Positions 9,373 to 17,841 of a DNA stretch of 64,000 nucleotides are shown here, in pieces. Location of the stretch: the NCBI RefSeq assembly GCF_902506145.1, contig NZ_LR733520.1, positions 2,029,476 to 2,093,475 on the forward strand, written 5' to 3'. The notes beneath the pieces were generated by a model. The model was given only the letters and a program-made list of their open reading frames with translations, was not told the origin of the DNA and did no database searches. The translations under genes and the position numbers were made by a program. The first letter of the stretch is position 1; every line of letters starts with the position of its first letter. This stretch comes from Burkholderia sp. 8Y (GTDB lineage Bacteria > Pseudomonadota > Gammaproteobacteria > Burkholderiales > Burkholderiaceae).

Positions 9373-9702
9373 TCAGAGATCGTCCGCATCGTCGTCGTTC
9401 GACGCCTTCAGCGGCTCGCCCGCGCGGCCATCGACGCGTTCGCGCAATTCCTTGCCCGGCTTGAAGTGGGGCACGAATTTCTCCGGTACCAGCACTTTTT
9501 CACCCGACTTGGGATTGCGCCCGACGCGCGACGGACGACGGTTGAGCCCGAAGCTGCCGAAGCCGCGAATTTCGATGCGATGACCATTGGCAAGCGCCTC
9601 GGACATCGCATCGAGCATCGTCTTGACCGCGAAATCCGCATCCTTGAGGACAAGTTGCGGAAATCGCGAGGCCAACTGGGCGACCAATTCCGATTTGGTC
9701 AT
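9373..9702 (-). CDS. ihfB: Integration host factor subunit beta
   Basis: A 109-aa DNABII nucleoid protein. The start MTKSELVAQLA and the DNA-binding arm GHRIEIRGFGSFGLNRRPSRVGRNPKSGEKV identify IhfB rather than HU. The last roughly 15 residues are an acidic tail (SNDDDADDL), an extension seen in betaproteobacterial IhfB. It lies 22 bp downstream of rpsA, the conserved rpsA-ihfB arrangement, and has a strong terminator behind it. Confidence 0.97.
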   Translation of the reverse strand: MTKSELVAQLASRFPQLVLKDADFAVKTMLDAMSEALANGHRIEIRGFGSFGLNRRPSRVGRNPKSGEKVLVPEKFVPHFKPGKELRERVDGRAGEPLKASNDDDADDL

Positions 9703-9724
9703 ACTGCAGCAGTACCGTTAAGGC

Positions 9725-11440
9725 TTAGCTGTTCTGGCCGTCGAGCTTGGCCTTCAGCAGCGCGCCGAGGTTGGTCGTGCCGGTAGCGGCGGCGTTCGAG
9801 TCCGAAGATTGCAGGCCGCGCATGGCTTCCTGTTGCTCCGCAGAATCCTTCGCCTTGATCGACAGGTTGATGCCGCGCGACTTGCGATCGATGTTGATGA
9901 TCATCGCGTTGACCTTGTCGCCTTCCTTCAGCACGTTGCGCGCATCTTCCACGCGGTCTTGTGCGATTTCCGAAGCGCGCAGGTAGCCTTCGACTTCGCC
10001 CGACAGCGTGACGACCGCACCCTTCGGATCGACCGACTTCACGACGCCGTCGACGATTGCGCCCTTGTCGTTGATCGCGACGAAGTTGCTGAACGGATCG
10101 CCTTCGAGCTGCTTGATGCCGAGCGAGATGCGTTCCTTCTCGACGTCGATGCCCAGAACCACGGCTTCGACTTCGTCGCCCTTCTTGTACTTGCGAACCG
10201 CTTCTTCGCCCGTTTCCGACCACGACAGGTCCGACAGGTGAACCAGACCGTCGATGCCGCCCGGCAGACCGATGAAGACGCCGAAGTCGGTGATCGACTT
10301 GATTGCGCCTTGCAGCTTGTCGCCCTTCTTGAAGTTGCGGCTGAAGTCGTCCCACGGGTTCGGCTTGCACTGCTTCATGCCGAGGCTGATACGGCGGCGG
10401 TCTTCGTCGATTTCGAGAACCATGACTTCGACTTCGTCGCCCAGTTGCACGACCTTTGACGGTGCAACGTTCTTGTTCGTCCAGTCCATTTCCGACACGT
10501 GGACGAGGCCTTCGATGCCCGATTCCACTTCGACGAATGCGCCGTAGTCGGTGATGTTGGTGACCTTACCGAACAGGCGCGTGCCCGACGGGTAACGGCG
10601 CGAGATGCCTTCCCACGGATCGTCGCCCAATTGCTTGATACCGAGCGAAACGCGGTTCTTCTCTTGGTCGAACTTGAGGATCTTCGCGGTGACTTCCTGG
10701 CCAACCGACAGCACTTCCGACGGGTGACGCACGCGACGCCATGCGATGTCGGTGATGTGCAGCAGGCCGTCGATACCGCCGAGGTCCACGAACGCGCCGT
10801 AGTCGGTGATGTTCTTGACCACGCCTTCCACGATCGCGCCTTCCTTCAGCGTTTCGAGCAGCTTTGCGCGCTCTTCGCCTTGCGTGGCTTCGATCACGGC
10901 ACGGCGCGACAGCACGACGTTGTTACGCTTGCGGTCGAGCTTGATAACGCGGAATTCGAGCGTCTTGCCTTCGTACGGAGTCGTGTCCTTGACCGGACGC
11001 GTGTCCACGAGCGAACCCGGCAGGAACGCGCGGATGCCGTTGACCATCACGGTCATGCCGCCCTTCACCTTGCCGGTGATGGTGCCGGTGACGAGTTCGT
11101 TGTTGTCCAGCGCCTTTTCCAGCGACAGCCACGAAGCCAGACGCTTCGCCTTGTCGCGCGACAGGATGGTGTCGCCATAGCCGTTTTCCAGCGCGTCGAT
11201 CGCGACGGAAACGAAGTCGCCCGCCTGCACTTCCACTTCACCCGCGTCGTTCAGGAATTCTTCGAGCGGAATATAGGCTTCGGACTTCAGACCAGCGTTC
11301 ACGACCACGAAGTTGTGGTCGACACGCACGACTTCGGCGGAGATCACTTCGCCGGCGCGCATGTCCTGCTTGGTCAGCGACTCTTCGAACAGAGCCGCGA
11401 AAGATTCGTTATTCGGGGTGGAGGTTTGCAGGTCGGACAT
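9725..11440 (-). CDS. rpsA: 30S ribosomal protein S1
   Basis: A 571-aa S1 protein with six S1/OB repeats; the phrase ITDYGAFVDLGGIDGLLHITD and its variants recur through the protein. S1 binds mRNA leaders and helps initiation at structured or weak Shine-Dalgarno sites. The open frame begins at an upstream GTG (11479), but MSDLQTSTPNNESFAALFEE at 11440 is the family start. It lies between cmk and ihfB as in most proteobacteria. The 170-bp leader contains a small inverted repeat and may carry S1 autoregulation. Confidence 0.97.
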   Translation of the reverse strand: MSDLQTSTPNNESFAALFEESLTKQDMRAGEVISAEVVRVDHNFVVVNAGLKSEAYIPLEEFLNDAGEVEVQAGDFVSVAIDALENGYGDTILSRDKAKRLASWLSLEKALDNNELVTGTITGKVKGGMTVMVNGIRAFLPGSLVDTRPVKDTTPYEGKTLEFRVIKLDRKRNNVVLSRRAVIEATQGEERAKLLETLKEGAIVEGVVKNITDYGAFVDLGGIDGLLHITDIAWRRVRHPSEVLSVGQEVTAKILKFDQEKNRVSLGIKQLGDDPWEGISRRYPSGTRLFGKVTNITDYGAFVEVESGIEGLVHVSEMDWTNKNVAPSKVVQLGDEVEVMVLEIDEDRRRISLGMKQCKPNPWDDFSRNFKKGDKLQGAIKSITDFGVFIGLPGGIDGLVHLSDLSWSETGEEAVRKYKKGDEVEAVVLGIDVEKERISLGIKQLEGDPFSNFVAINDKGAIVDGVVKSVDPKGAVVTLSGEVEGYLRASEIAQDRVEDARNVLKEGDKVNAMIINIDRKSRGINLSIKAKDSAEQQEAMRGLQSSDSNAAATGTTNLGALLKAKLDGQNS

Positions 11441-11527
11441 AAAAATCAATATTTGCACAGCCTTTGCGCTTGAGGCCACCTGGCCGACGATGCGCGAAGC
11501 CGCACGGGGTTAAAGGGTTAACACACG

Positions 11528-11548
11528 CTCCGCCACATGACGGAGCAC
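11528..11548 (-). promoter_or_regulatory. Small hairpin in the rpsA leader
   Basis: Inverted repeat GCTCCG...CGGAGC with an 8-nt loop in the cmk-rpsA gap, with no T-run in either direction. It could be a weak attenuator or part of the S1 autoregulatory leader. Only the repeat itself is seen; the role is a guess. Confidence 0.3.
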
Positions 11549-11610
11549 CAAACCATCCGGCAGCCTGCCAACCAACTGCGGCGGGCGAACCGGCACTTCC
11601 AATGCATCTC

Positions 11611-12291
11611 TTACACGCGCACTTCGCTGTACCAGCCGATGATCTGCTCGACCGCCTGGTCGATCGACAAACCGGAGGTGTCCAGCGTCCTCGCGTCCGC
11701 CGCGGGCTTGAGCGGCGCGGCTGCCCGGTTCATGTCGCGGGCGTCGCGCTCGCGCAAATCGCGCAGCAAGTCATCCATATTAGCAGAAAAGCCTTTTTGC
11801 ATCAATTGCTTATGGCGCCTGGCCGCGCGGGCCTCGACGCTCGCGGTGAGAAAGACCTTCAGCGTGGCGTCCGGGAAGATGACCGTGCCCATGTCGCGCC
11901 CGTCGGCGACGAGCCCCGGGCGCTTGCGGAACGCCCGCTGGCGCGCGACCAGCGCCTGCCGCACTTCGGGATGCACCGCGATTGCGGACGCGCGATTGCC
12001 GATTTCCTCGGCGCGGATTTCGCTCGACACGTCGACGCCGTCGAGCTGCGCGCATCCCTCGCGGAACGTGATATGCAGGTCGCCGACGAGATTTGCAAGC
12101 GCGGCCGCGTCGGCCTTGTCGATGCCGTAGCGCACGCTCGCGAGCGCCGCGAGCCGGTACAGCGCGCCGCTGTCGAGCAGATGAAAGCCGAGCGTGGCCG
12201 CGACGACCGCCGCGACCGTGCCCTTGCCCGACGCCGTCGGCCCGTCGATGGTGATTACTGGAGTGGGGTCGAATGGACGGCTCGGTTTCAT
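11611..12291 (-). CDS. cmk: Cytidylate kinase
   Basis: A 226-aa (d)CMP kinase. It has the P-loop ITIDGPTASGKGTVA near the N-terminus, LLDSGALYRLAALA for the CMP-binding region, VADGRDMGTVIFPDA, and the lid segment RDARDMNRAAAPLKPA. Length is normal. It is followed by rpsA and preceded by aroA (58 bp), the classical aroA-cmk-rpsA linkage. Confidence 0.96.
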   Translation of the reverse strand: MKPSRPFDPTPVITIDGPTASGKGTVAAVVAATLGFHLLDSGALYRLAALASVRYGIDKADAAALANLVGDLHITFREGCAQLDGVDVSSEIRAEEIGNRASAIAVHPEVRQALVARQRAFRKRPGLVADGRDMGTVIFPDATLKVFLTASVEARAARRHKQLMQKGFSANMDDLLRDLRERDARDMNRAAAPLKPAADARTLDTSGLSIDQAVEQIIGWYSEVRV

Positions 12292-12349
12292 TGCGTATGG
12301 CCGTTCTGGCCCGTTGTTGCTGTTCTGATGATCAAGGACATTGCGCGGC

Positions 12350-13654
12350 TCAGGTTCTCACGAGCGTCGCGAAACGGTCGAAGTAGTCGGGGAACGTCTT
12401 GTTAACGCACTTCGGATCGTTGATGCGCACCGGCACGCCGCCCAGGCTCACGAGCGAAAAGCACATCGCCATGCGGTGATCGTCGTACGTGTCGATGGCG
12501 GCGTTCGCGATCAGTTTCGCGGGCGGCGTGACGACGAGGTAATCCGCGCCCTCTTCCACGGTCGCGCCGACCTTGCGCAGTTCCGTCGCCATCGCGGCGA
12601 TGCGGTCCGTTTCCTTCACGCGCCAGCTCGCGATGTTGCGCAGCGTCGTCGTGCCGCTCGCGAAGAGCGCGGCCACGGCAATCGTCATCGCGGCGTCCGG
12701 AATCAGGTTGAAGTCCATGTCGATGGGCGAGAGCTTGCCGTCGTCGGATTCGACGCCGCGCACTTCGATCCAGTCGTCGCCCATCATCACGTTCGCGCCC
12801 ATGCGATTGAGCGCGTCCGCGAAGCCGACGTCGCCCTGAATGCTCGACCGCCCGACGCCTTCCACGCGCACCGGCCCGTGGCCGATGGCGCCCGCCGCCA
12901 GAAAATACGATGCGGACGACGCATCGCCTTCCACCATGATCGCGCCGGGCGACCGGTAGGCCGCGCTGGCGGGCACGGTGAAGCGCGCCCAGCCCTCGCG
13001 CTCGACGGTGACGCCGAAGCGTTCCATCAGCCGGACCGTGATCTCGATATAGGGCTTCGAAATGAGTTCGCCTTCGACTTCGATCGTCACTGGCCCGTTG
13101 CGGCCTTCGATGACCGGCAGGCTCATCAGGAGCGCGGTGAGAAACTGGCTCGACACGTCGCCGCGCACGCGGATCGGTTTGTCCACGGCAATGTTGGATG
13201 CGTGAATCCTGAGCGGCGGAAAGCCGTCGTTCTGCTCGTAGTCGATCTTCGCGCCGATCTGACGCAGGCCGTCGACGAGATCGCCGATGGGCCGCTCGTG
13301 CATGCGCGGCACGCCGTGAACGCGATATTCGCCGCCGTTGACCGCGAGCGCCGCCGTCAGCGGACGCACCGCCGTGCCCGCGTTGCCGAGGAAAAGCTCC
13401 GCCGATTTCGACGGAAACGTGCCGCCCGTGCCCGTCACGATCACGCGCTCGCCATCGCGCCTGAGCGCCACGCCGAGCGTCTCCAGCGCGGCAAGCATCA
13501 CGCGGGTGTCGTCGGAATCGAGCAGATTGGTGATCGCCGTTTCGCCGGCCGAGAGCGCGGCGAGCAGCAGCACGCGGTTCGAAATGCTCTTCGAGCCGGG
13601 CAGCCGCACCGTGCCGGACGCGCGCGCGAAGGGTCCGAGATCGAGATGTTCCAT
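12350..13654 (-). CDS. aroA: 3-phosphoshikimate 1-carboxyvinyltransferase (EPSP synthase)
   Basis: A 434-aa shikimate-pathway enzyme joining PEP to shikimate-3-phosphate. Signature stretches are LPGSKSISNRVLLLAAL (residues about 19-35), LFLGNAGTAVRPLTAAL, and the C-terminal DTYDDHRMAMCFSL. The LFLGNAGTAVRP form (Gly-Asn-Ala-Gly-Thr-Ala) is the common glyphosate-sensitive class I sequence. The frame is open far upstream to 14134, but that part only overlaps tyrA, and MEHLDLGPFARASG at 13654 is the family start. It follows tyrA by 20 bp. Confidence 0.96.
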   Translation of the reverse strand: MEHLDLGPFARASGTVRLPGSKSISNRVLLLAALSAGETAITNLLDSDDTRVMLAALETLGVALRRDGERVIVTGTGGTFPSKSAELFLGNAGTAVRPLTAALAVNGGEYRVHGVPRMHERPIGDLVDGLRQIGAKIDYEQNDGFPPLRIHASNIAVDKPIRVRGDVSSQFLTALLMSLPVIEGRNGPVTIEVEGELISKPYIEITVRLMERFGVTVEREGWARFTVPASAAYRSPGAIMVEGDASSASYFLAAGAIGHGPVRVEGVGRSSIQGDVGFADALNRMGANVMMGDDWIEVRGVESDDGKLSPIDMDFNLIPDAAMTIAVAALFASGTTTLRNIASWRVKETDRIAAMATELRKVGATVEEGADYLVVTPPAKLIANAAIDTYDDHRMAMCFSLVSLGGVPVRINDPKCVNKTFPDYFDRFATLVRT

Positions 13655-13674
13655 GCTGGGTCCTGGAGTGTGTC

Positions 13675-14601
13675 TTATTTCGCGGCCGAATCGCCGGGAA
13701 TCTTGGTGCCGCCGCGTTCCTGCCACTCGGTGCGAGCGACGCGTGAACGCGCGAACGCAGCTTCCAGCGCCGCGCCATCCGATGCGTCGATGGCCGCGCG
13801 AAAGCGCGCGAGGACGTCGGTGTAGGCGTCGAGTTCCGCGAGCAGCGCCGCGCGATTGGCGAGGCACACGTCGCGCCACATTTCCGGACTCGACGCCGCG
13901 ATGCGCGTGAAATCGCGAAAACCGCCCGCCGCGAACGAGAACTTCAGTTGCGCGTCCGGCGCTTCCAGAATCTGCTCCACGAGCGCGAACGAGAGCACAT
14001 GCGGCAGATGACTCACCGACGCGAACACGCGATCGTGCTGCGCCTCGCTCATCCGATGCACGGCCGCGCCGGTCGCGTGCCACATCGCGGCAATGCGATC
14101 GACGGCTTCCGGCGCGTTTTCTGCGAGCGGACACAGCACGACATTGCGGTCGACGTAAAGCTCGGGCAACGCGGCATCGACGCCGCTCGACTCGCGCCCG
14201 GCAATCGGATGCCCCGGCACGAACTGGGCGACGCGTTCGCCGAGCGCCGCGCGTGCCGCGGCGACGACGTCGGTCTTCGTGCTGCCGGCGTCGGTGACTA
14301 GGGTCCGGGGGTCGAGAAACGGCGCGATGCGCGCGAGCAACGGCTGCGTCTGCGCGACCGGCGCGGCGAGCAGCACGATATCGGCGTCTTCGAGCGCCCG
14401 CGAGAGCGCGGCGGAATCGTCGAGCGCCGCGGCTTCATCGATCACGCCGAGCTCGACTGCGCGCGCCACCGACTGCGCCGAGCGCCCGACGCCGACCACG
14501 CGCCCCGCGAGGCCCGCGCGTTCACGCAGCGCGCGCGCGAGCGAGCCGCCGATCAGGCCGACGCCGAAGATAACGAGTTTATTGAAAGTGAACGCGGCCA
14601 C
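13675..14601 (-). CDS. tyrA: Prephenate dehydrogenase
   Basis: About 308 aa, an NAD(P)-dependent TyrA converting prephenate to 4-hydroxyphenylpyruvate in tyrosine synthesis. It has the Rossmann motif VIFGVGLIGGSLARAL, VTDAGSTKTDV, and the active-site segment VPGHPIAGRESSGVDAA. There is no good ATG: the frame opens at a TTG (14613) and a GTG at 14601 gives VAAFTFNKL, which I prefer by resemblance to homologues. A GTG or TTG start implies modest translation. It lies between pheA (about 60 bp) and aroA (20 bp). Confidence 0.93.
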   Translation of the reverse strand: MAAFTFNKLVIFGVGLIGGSLARALRERAGLAGRVVGVGRSAQSVARAVELGVIDEAAALDDSAALSRALEDADIVLLAAPVAQTQPLLARIAPFLDPRTLVTDAGSTKTDVVAAARAALGERVAQFVPGHPIAGRESSGVDAALPELYVDRNVVLCPLAENAPEAVDRIAAMWHATGAAVHRMSEAQHDRVFASVSHLPHVLSFALVEQILEAPDAQLKFSFAAGGFRDFTRIAASSPEMWRDVCLANRAALLAELDAYTDVLARFRAAIDASDGAALEAAFARSRVARTEWQERGGTKIPGDSAAK

Positions 14602-14661
14602 GGGACATCGCAAAAAGCGCGTCGAAAGACGCGGATGACGGAACGGCTGAAAGCGCGAATT

Positions 14662-15744
14662 CTACCGGGCGCGCGGATACGACCCGAGAATCTTGAGAAA
14701 CGCAGCCTTTTGCCCGAGTTCTTCCAGCGCGGCGGCCACCGACGCATCGTTGCGGTGGCCTTCGAGATCGATATAGAAGTAGTACTCCCACGTCCCGACG
14801 CGCGCGGGCCGCGACTCGAAGCGCGTCATCGAAACGCCGTGCTTCGCGAGCGGCTCGAGCAGCTTGAACACCGCGCCCGGCTCGTTCGCGACAGATACGA
14901 TGAGCGACGTCTGGTCGTGGCCGCTCACATCCGACGGCTGCTTGCCGATGATGACAAAGCGCGTGCGATTGTGCGGATCATCCTGAATCAGCGAGTACAC
15001 GACGCCGAGGCCGTAGTGCGTCGCGGCGCGGTCGCCGGCGATGGCTGCCACCGTGCGGTCCGCCACGGCCATGCGCGCCGCTTCCGCATTGCTCGACACG
15101 GCCTGCCGCTCAAGATGCGGCGCGTTCGCCGACAGCCACCGCTGACACTGCGCGAGCGCCTGCGGATGCGCGCAGACCCGCGTCACGCCTTCGAGCGAGC
15201 CGGACGCCGTCAGCAGATTGTGGTGGATCGGCAAGGCAAGCTCGCCGCCGATCACGAGCTGCGTTTGCAGCAGAAGATCCAGCGTGCGCGATACCGCGCC
15301 TTCCGCCGAATTCTCGACCGGCACGACGCCGTATTGCGCGGCGCCGGCTTCGACCGAGCGGAACACTTCGTCGATGGACGGGCACGGCAGGCCCTCGATG
15401 GAATGCCCGAAGTATTCGAACATCGCCTGTTCGCTGTAGGTGCCGACCGGCCCGAGGAACGCGGCGCGCAGCGTCTGTTCGAGCGCGCGGCTGGCGGCCA
15501 TGATCTCGCGCCAGATGGCACTGATGTGATCCGCCGCGAGCGGACCGTCGCTCGTGGCCTGCAGCCGCGCGATGACCTGCATTTCGCGCTCCGGACGAAA
15601 CACCGGCGCGTTGAAATGCTTCTTCACCTCGCCGACTTCGAGCGCGACGGAAGCGCGCTGGTTCAAGAGCGCGATGAGTTGTGCGTCGAGCGCGTCGATG
15701 CGCTCACGCAGCGGTTTGAGTCTTGAATTGAGATCGTCGTCCAT
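14662..15744 (-). CDS. pheA: Bifunctional chorismate mutase/prephenate dehydratase
   Basis: A 360-aa P-protein. An AroQ-type chorismate mutase occupies about residues 1-90 (LRERIDALDAQLIALLNQRA). It is followed by the prephenate dehydratase domain (AAFLGPVGTYSEQAMFEYFG; FVIIGKQPS near its end) and a C-terminal ACT domain of about 80 residues (TSLIVSVANEPGAVFKLLEPL; ESRPARVGTWEYYFYIDLEG) that binds phenylalanine. The product is phenylpyruvate. It lies between serC and tyrA on one transcript. Confidence 0.96.
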   Translation of the reverse strand: MDDDLNSRLKPLRERIDALDAQLIALLNQRASVALEVGEVKKHFNAPVFRPEREMQVIARLQATSDGPLAADHISAIWREIMAASRALEQTLRAAFLGPVGTYSEQAMFEYFGHSIEGLPCPSIDEVFRSVEAGAAQYGVVPVENSAEGAVSRTLDLLLQTQLVIGGELALPIHHNLLTASGSLEGVTRVCAHPQALAQCQRWLSANAPHLERQAVSSNAEAARMAVADRTVAAIAGDRAATHYGLGVVYSLIQDDPHNRTRFVIIGKQPSDVSGHDQTSLIVSVANEPGAVFKLLEPLAKHGVSMTRFESRPARVGTWEYYFYIDLEGHRNDASVAAALEELGQKAAFLKILGSYPRAR

Positions 15745-15788
15745 GCGGTGCGTGTTGAGCGAATGCGGTTAAAGGAGCGACGGCGCGT

Positions 15789-16871
15789 TCACGCGCTCGT
15801 CCGCTCGAATTCCTTCATGTAGTCGACGAGCGCCCTGACGCCCTCGACCGGCACCGCGTTGTAGATCGATGCCCGCATGCCACCGACGGACTTGTGGCCC
15901 TTCAGCTGCAGTAGCCCGCGCGCTTTCGCGCCGGCCAGGAAATCGGTATTGCGTGACTCATCGGCGAGGAAGAACGGCACGTTCATGCGCGAACGGTTCT
16001 GCCGCTCGACCTTGTTGACGTAGAAATCGCTGGCGTCGATGGTGTCGTAGAGCAGCTTCGCTTTCTCGACATTGCGCGCTTCCATCGCGTGCAGGCCGCC
16101 CAGCTTCTTCAGCCACTTGAAGACGAGCCCGGCCATATAGATGGCGTACGTGGGCGGCGTGTTGAACATCGAGTTGTTCTCGGCAACCGTCTTCCATTCG
16201 AACGCGGACGGGCAAATGGACAGCGCGCGGTCGAGCAGGTCTTCGCGCACCATCACGACCGTCACGCCCGCCATGCCGATGTTTTTCTGCGCGCCCGCGA
16301 AGAGCACGCCGAATTTGGCGACGTCCATCGGACGCGAAAGAATATGCGACGACGCATCCGCGACGAGCGGGATGTCGCCGAGATCCGGAATGTCGAATGC
16401 CTCGATGCCGTCGATGGTTTCGTTCGTGCACAGATGCACGTAAGCGGGATCGTCCGAGAGCTTCCACTCGCCGATTGCCGGCACGCGCGTGAAGCCTTGC
16501 TCGGTCTTGCCCGTGGCCGCGACGTGCGGCGTGCAGTACTTCTGCGCTTCCTTGAAGGACTTTGCCGACCAGGAACCCGTCACGACGAAATCCGCAGTCT
16601 TCTTCGCGCCGAGCAGATTCATCGGCACGATCGCGTTTTCACCGATGCCGCCGCCTTGCAGAAACAAAATGCGATGCGAGGCCGGCACGTTCAGCAGTTC
16701 GCGCAGGTCGGTGAGCGCCGCTTCATGAATCGACATGAACTCGGCGCCGCGGTGGCTCATTTCCATCACGCTCATGCCGCTGCCGTGCCAGTCGAGCATT
16801 TCGCCGGCGGCTTGCCTCAACACTTCTTCTGGCATGGCCGCCGGGCCGGCGGAGAAATTGAACACGCGCAT
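15789..16871 (-). CDS. serC: Phosphoserine aminotransferase
   Basis: A 360-aa PLP enzyme of aminotransferase class V, acting in serine synthesis and in pyridoxal phosphate synthesis. It starts MRVFNFSAGPAAMPEEVL, has the substrate loop GGGIGENAIVPMNLL, the PLP lysine in FGVLFAGAQKNIGMAGVT, and a family-type C-terminus (KGHKSVGGMRASIYNAVP). It heads the aromatic block, 44 bp before pheA. Confidence 0.97.
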   Translation of the reverse strand: MRVFNFSAGPAAMPEEVLRQAAGEMLDWHGSGMSVMEMSHRGAEFMSIHEAALTDLRELLNVPASHRILFLQGGGIGENAIVPMNLLGAKKTADFVVTGSWSAKSFKEAQKYCTPHVAATGKTEQGFTRVPAIGEWKLSDDPAYVHLCTNETIDGIEAFDIPDLGDIPLVADASSHILSRPMDVAKFGVLFAGAQKNIGMAGVTVVMVREDLLDRALSICPSAFEWKTVAENNSMFNTPPTYAIYMAGLVFKWLKKLGGLHAMEARNVEKAKLLYDTIDASDFYVNKVERQNRSRMNVPFFLADESRNTDFLAGAKARGLLQLKGHKSVGGMRASIYNAVPVEGVRALVDYMKEFERTSA

Positions 16872-16938
16872 GTGGAGATCCCGAATGACAGGCGCGGACT
16901 TGGTCGAGTCGCTTGGTTCAGCGGATGACTCGCGCCTG

Positions 16939-16980
16939 AAAAAAGAAATGGCTGCTTACGCTTGCGCGCAAACAGCCATT
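16939..16980 (-). terminator. Rho-independent terminator after the DUF2059 gene
   Basis: Eight-bp inverted repeat AATGGCTG/CAGCCATT (16947-16954 with 16973-16980) followed on the minus strand by a T-rich run. It separates the DUF2059 transcript from serC, whose promoter should be in the remaining gap. Confidence 0.7.
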
Positions 16981-17057
16981 ATCGCACTGTCCTGAAAAAC
17001 CCGCCAACGCGCGGGACAGCGAGCCCCGCAGCGGTTTCTCTGGACGTCGCGCCGTGC

Positions 17058-17669
17058 TTACTTGCCCGGCTTGACGCTTGCCACTTCTTGATCCGCTTGC
17101 GTGCGGGTCGCCTTGATGGCTTGCGGCATGTACTTCTGCATCAGACCGTTGACGACGTCGCGGCCAACCTGGTCTTGCACCTGAATGAACTTGCGGCCCG
17201 TCGGGCTCTTGTAGAAGTTCGTGAGGTCCTTGATCTCGTCGGTCGAGTAGTACTTCGCGTAGGCGTCGTACTGGGCCTTCATGGCGTCCTGACGGAAGTT
17301 ATCCGTGGCGAACACCTGACCTGCGGAGTCAACCAGCTTCGGCACTGCGTTCTTCTGCAGCGTCGGGACAGCGGCCTGCTTCTGCTTGTCGTTCAGCGAC
17401 TTGTTTTCCGACAGCGCGTCCGACAGGATTGCCGGAACGAGTTGCTTGGCTTGCATCTGTGCGCTGTTGCCGATCGCGCCGACGAGCTTTTGCGCGTCGA
17501 TTGCGTCGAGCAGATCCTTGATCGCAGCTTGCTTGGCCGGATCAACCGGGGCTGCTGCGGCCGGCGCCGCCGCCTGGTTCGGCGCCTGGTTCTGGAGCGA
17601 CTGAGCCATCGCGAAAGTCGGCACGAAAGCGGCCAGCAACATCCACTGCTTGAAACGTCCTTGCATCAT
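17058..17669 (-). CDS. DUF2059 domain exported protein
   Basis: A 203-aa predicted periplasmic protein. The start MMQGRFKQWMLLAAFVPTFA followed by MAQ gives a clear signal peptide; the open frame continues to 17744 but the upstream part lacks one. After a Gln/Ala-rich linker comes a helical domain containing DEIKDLTNFYKSPTGRKFIQ, the hallmark of DUF2059. Function is unknown. Its position between gyrA and serC is conserved in the family as I recall. Confidence 0.88.
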   Translation of the reverse strand: MMQGRFKQWMLLAAFVPTFAMAQSLQNQAPNQAAAPAAAAPVDPAKQAAIKDLLDAIDAQKLVGAIGNSAQMQAKQLVPAILSDALSENKSLNDKQKQAAVPTLQKNAVPKLVDSAGQVFATDNFRQDAMKAQYDAYAKYYSTDEIKDLTNFYKSPTGRKFIQVQDQVGRDVVNGLMQKYMPQAIKATRTQADQEVASVKPGK

Positions 17670-17841
17670 TACTCCCTGTAAAAAATATTCAGTTCGCCAC
17701 TGCCAACGAGCCTTGCATGTCCGCATGGCGGCGCCGGCTTCCAAGACAGGAAGCGCAGCGTCGGCATCAGGCTCACGTCGCGCAGCTTAACCAATTCAGG
17801 CTTGCAAAAGCGATAACGAGAAAGCGGCGACACAAAAAATA

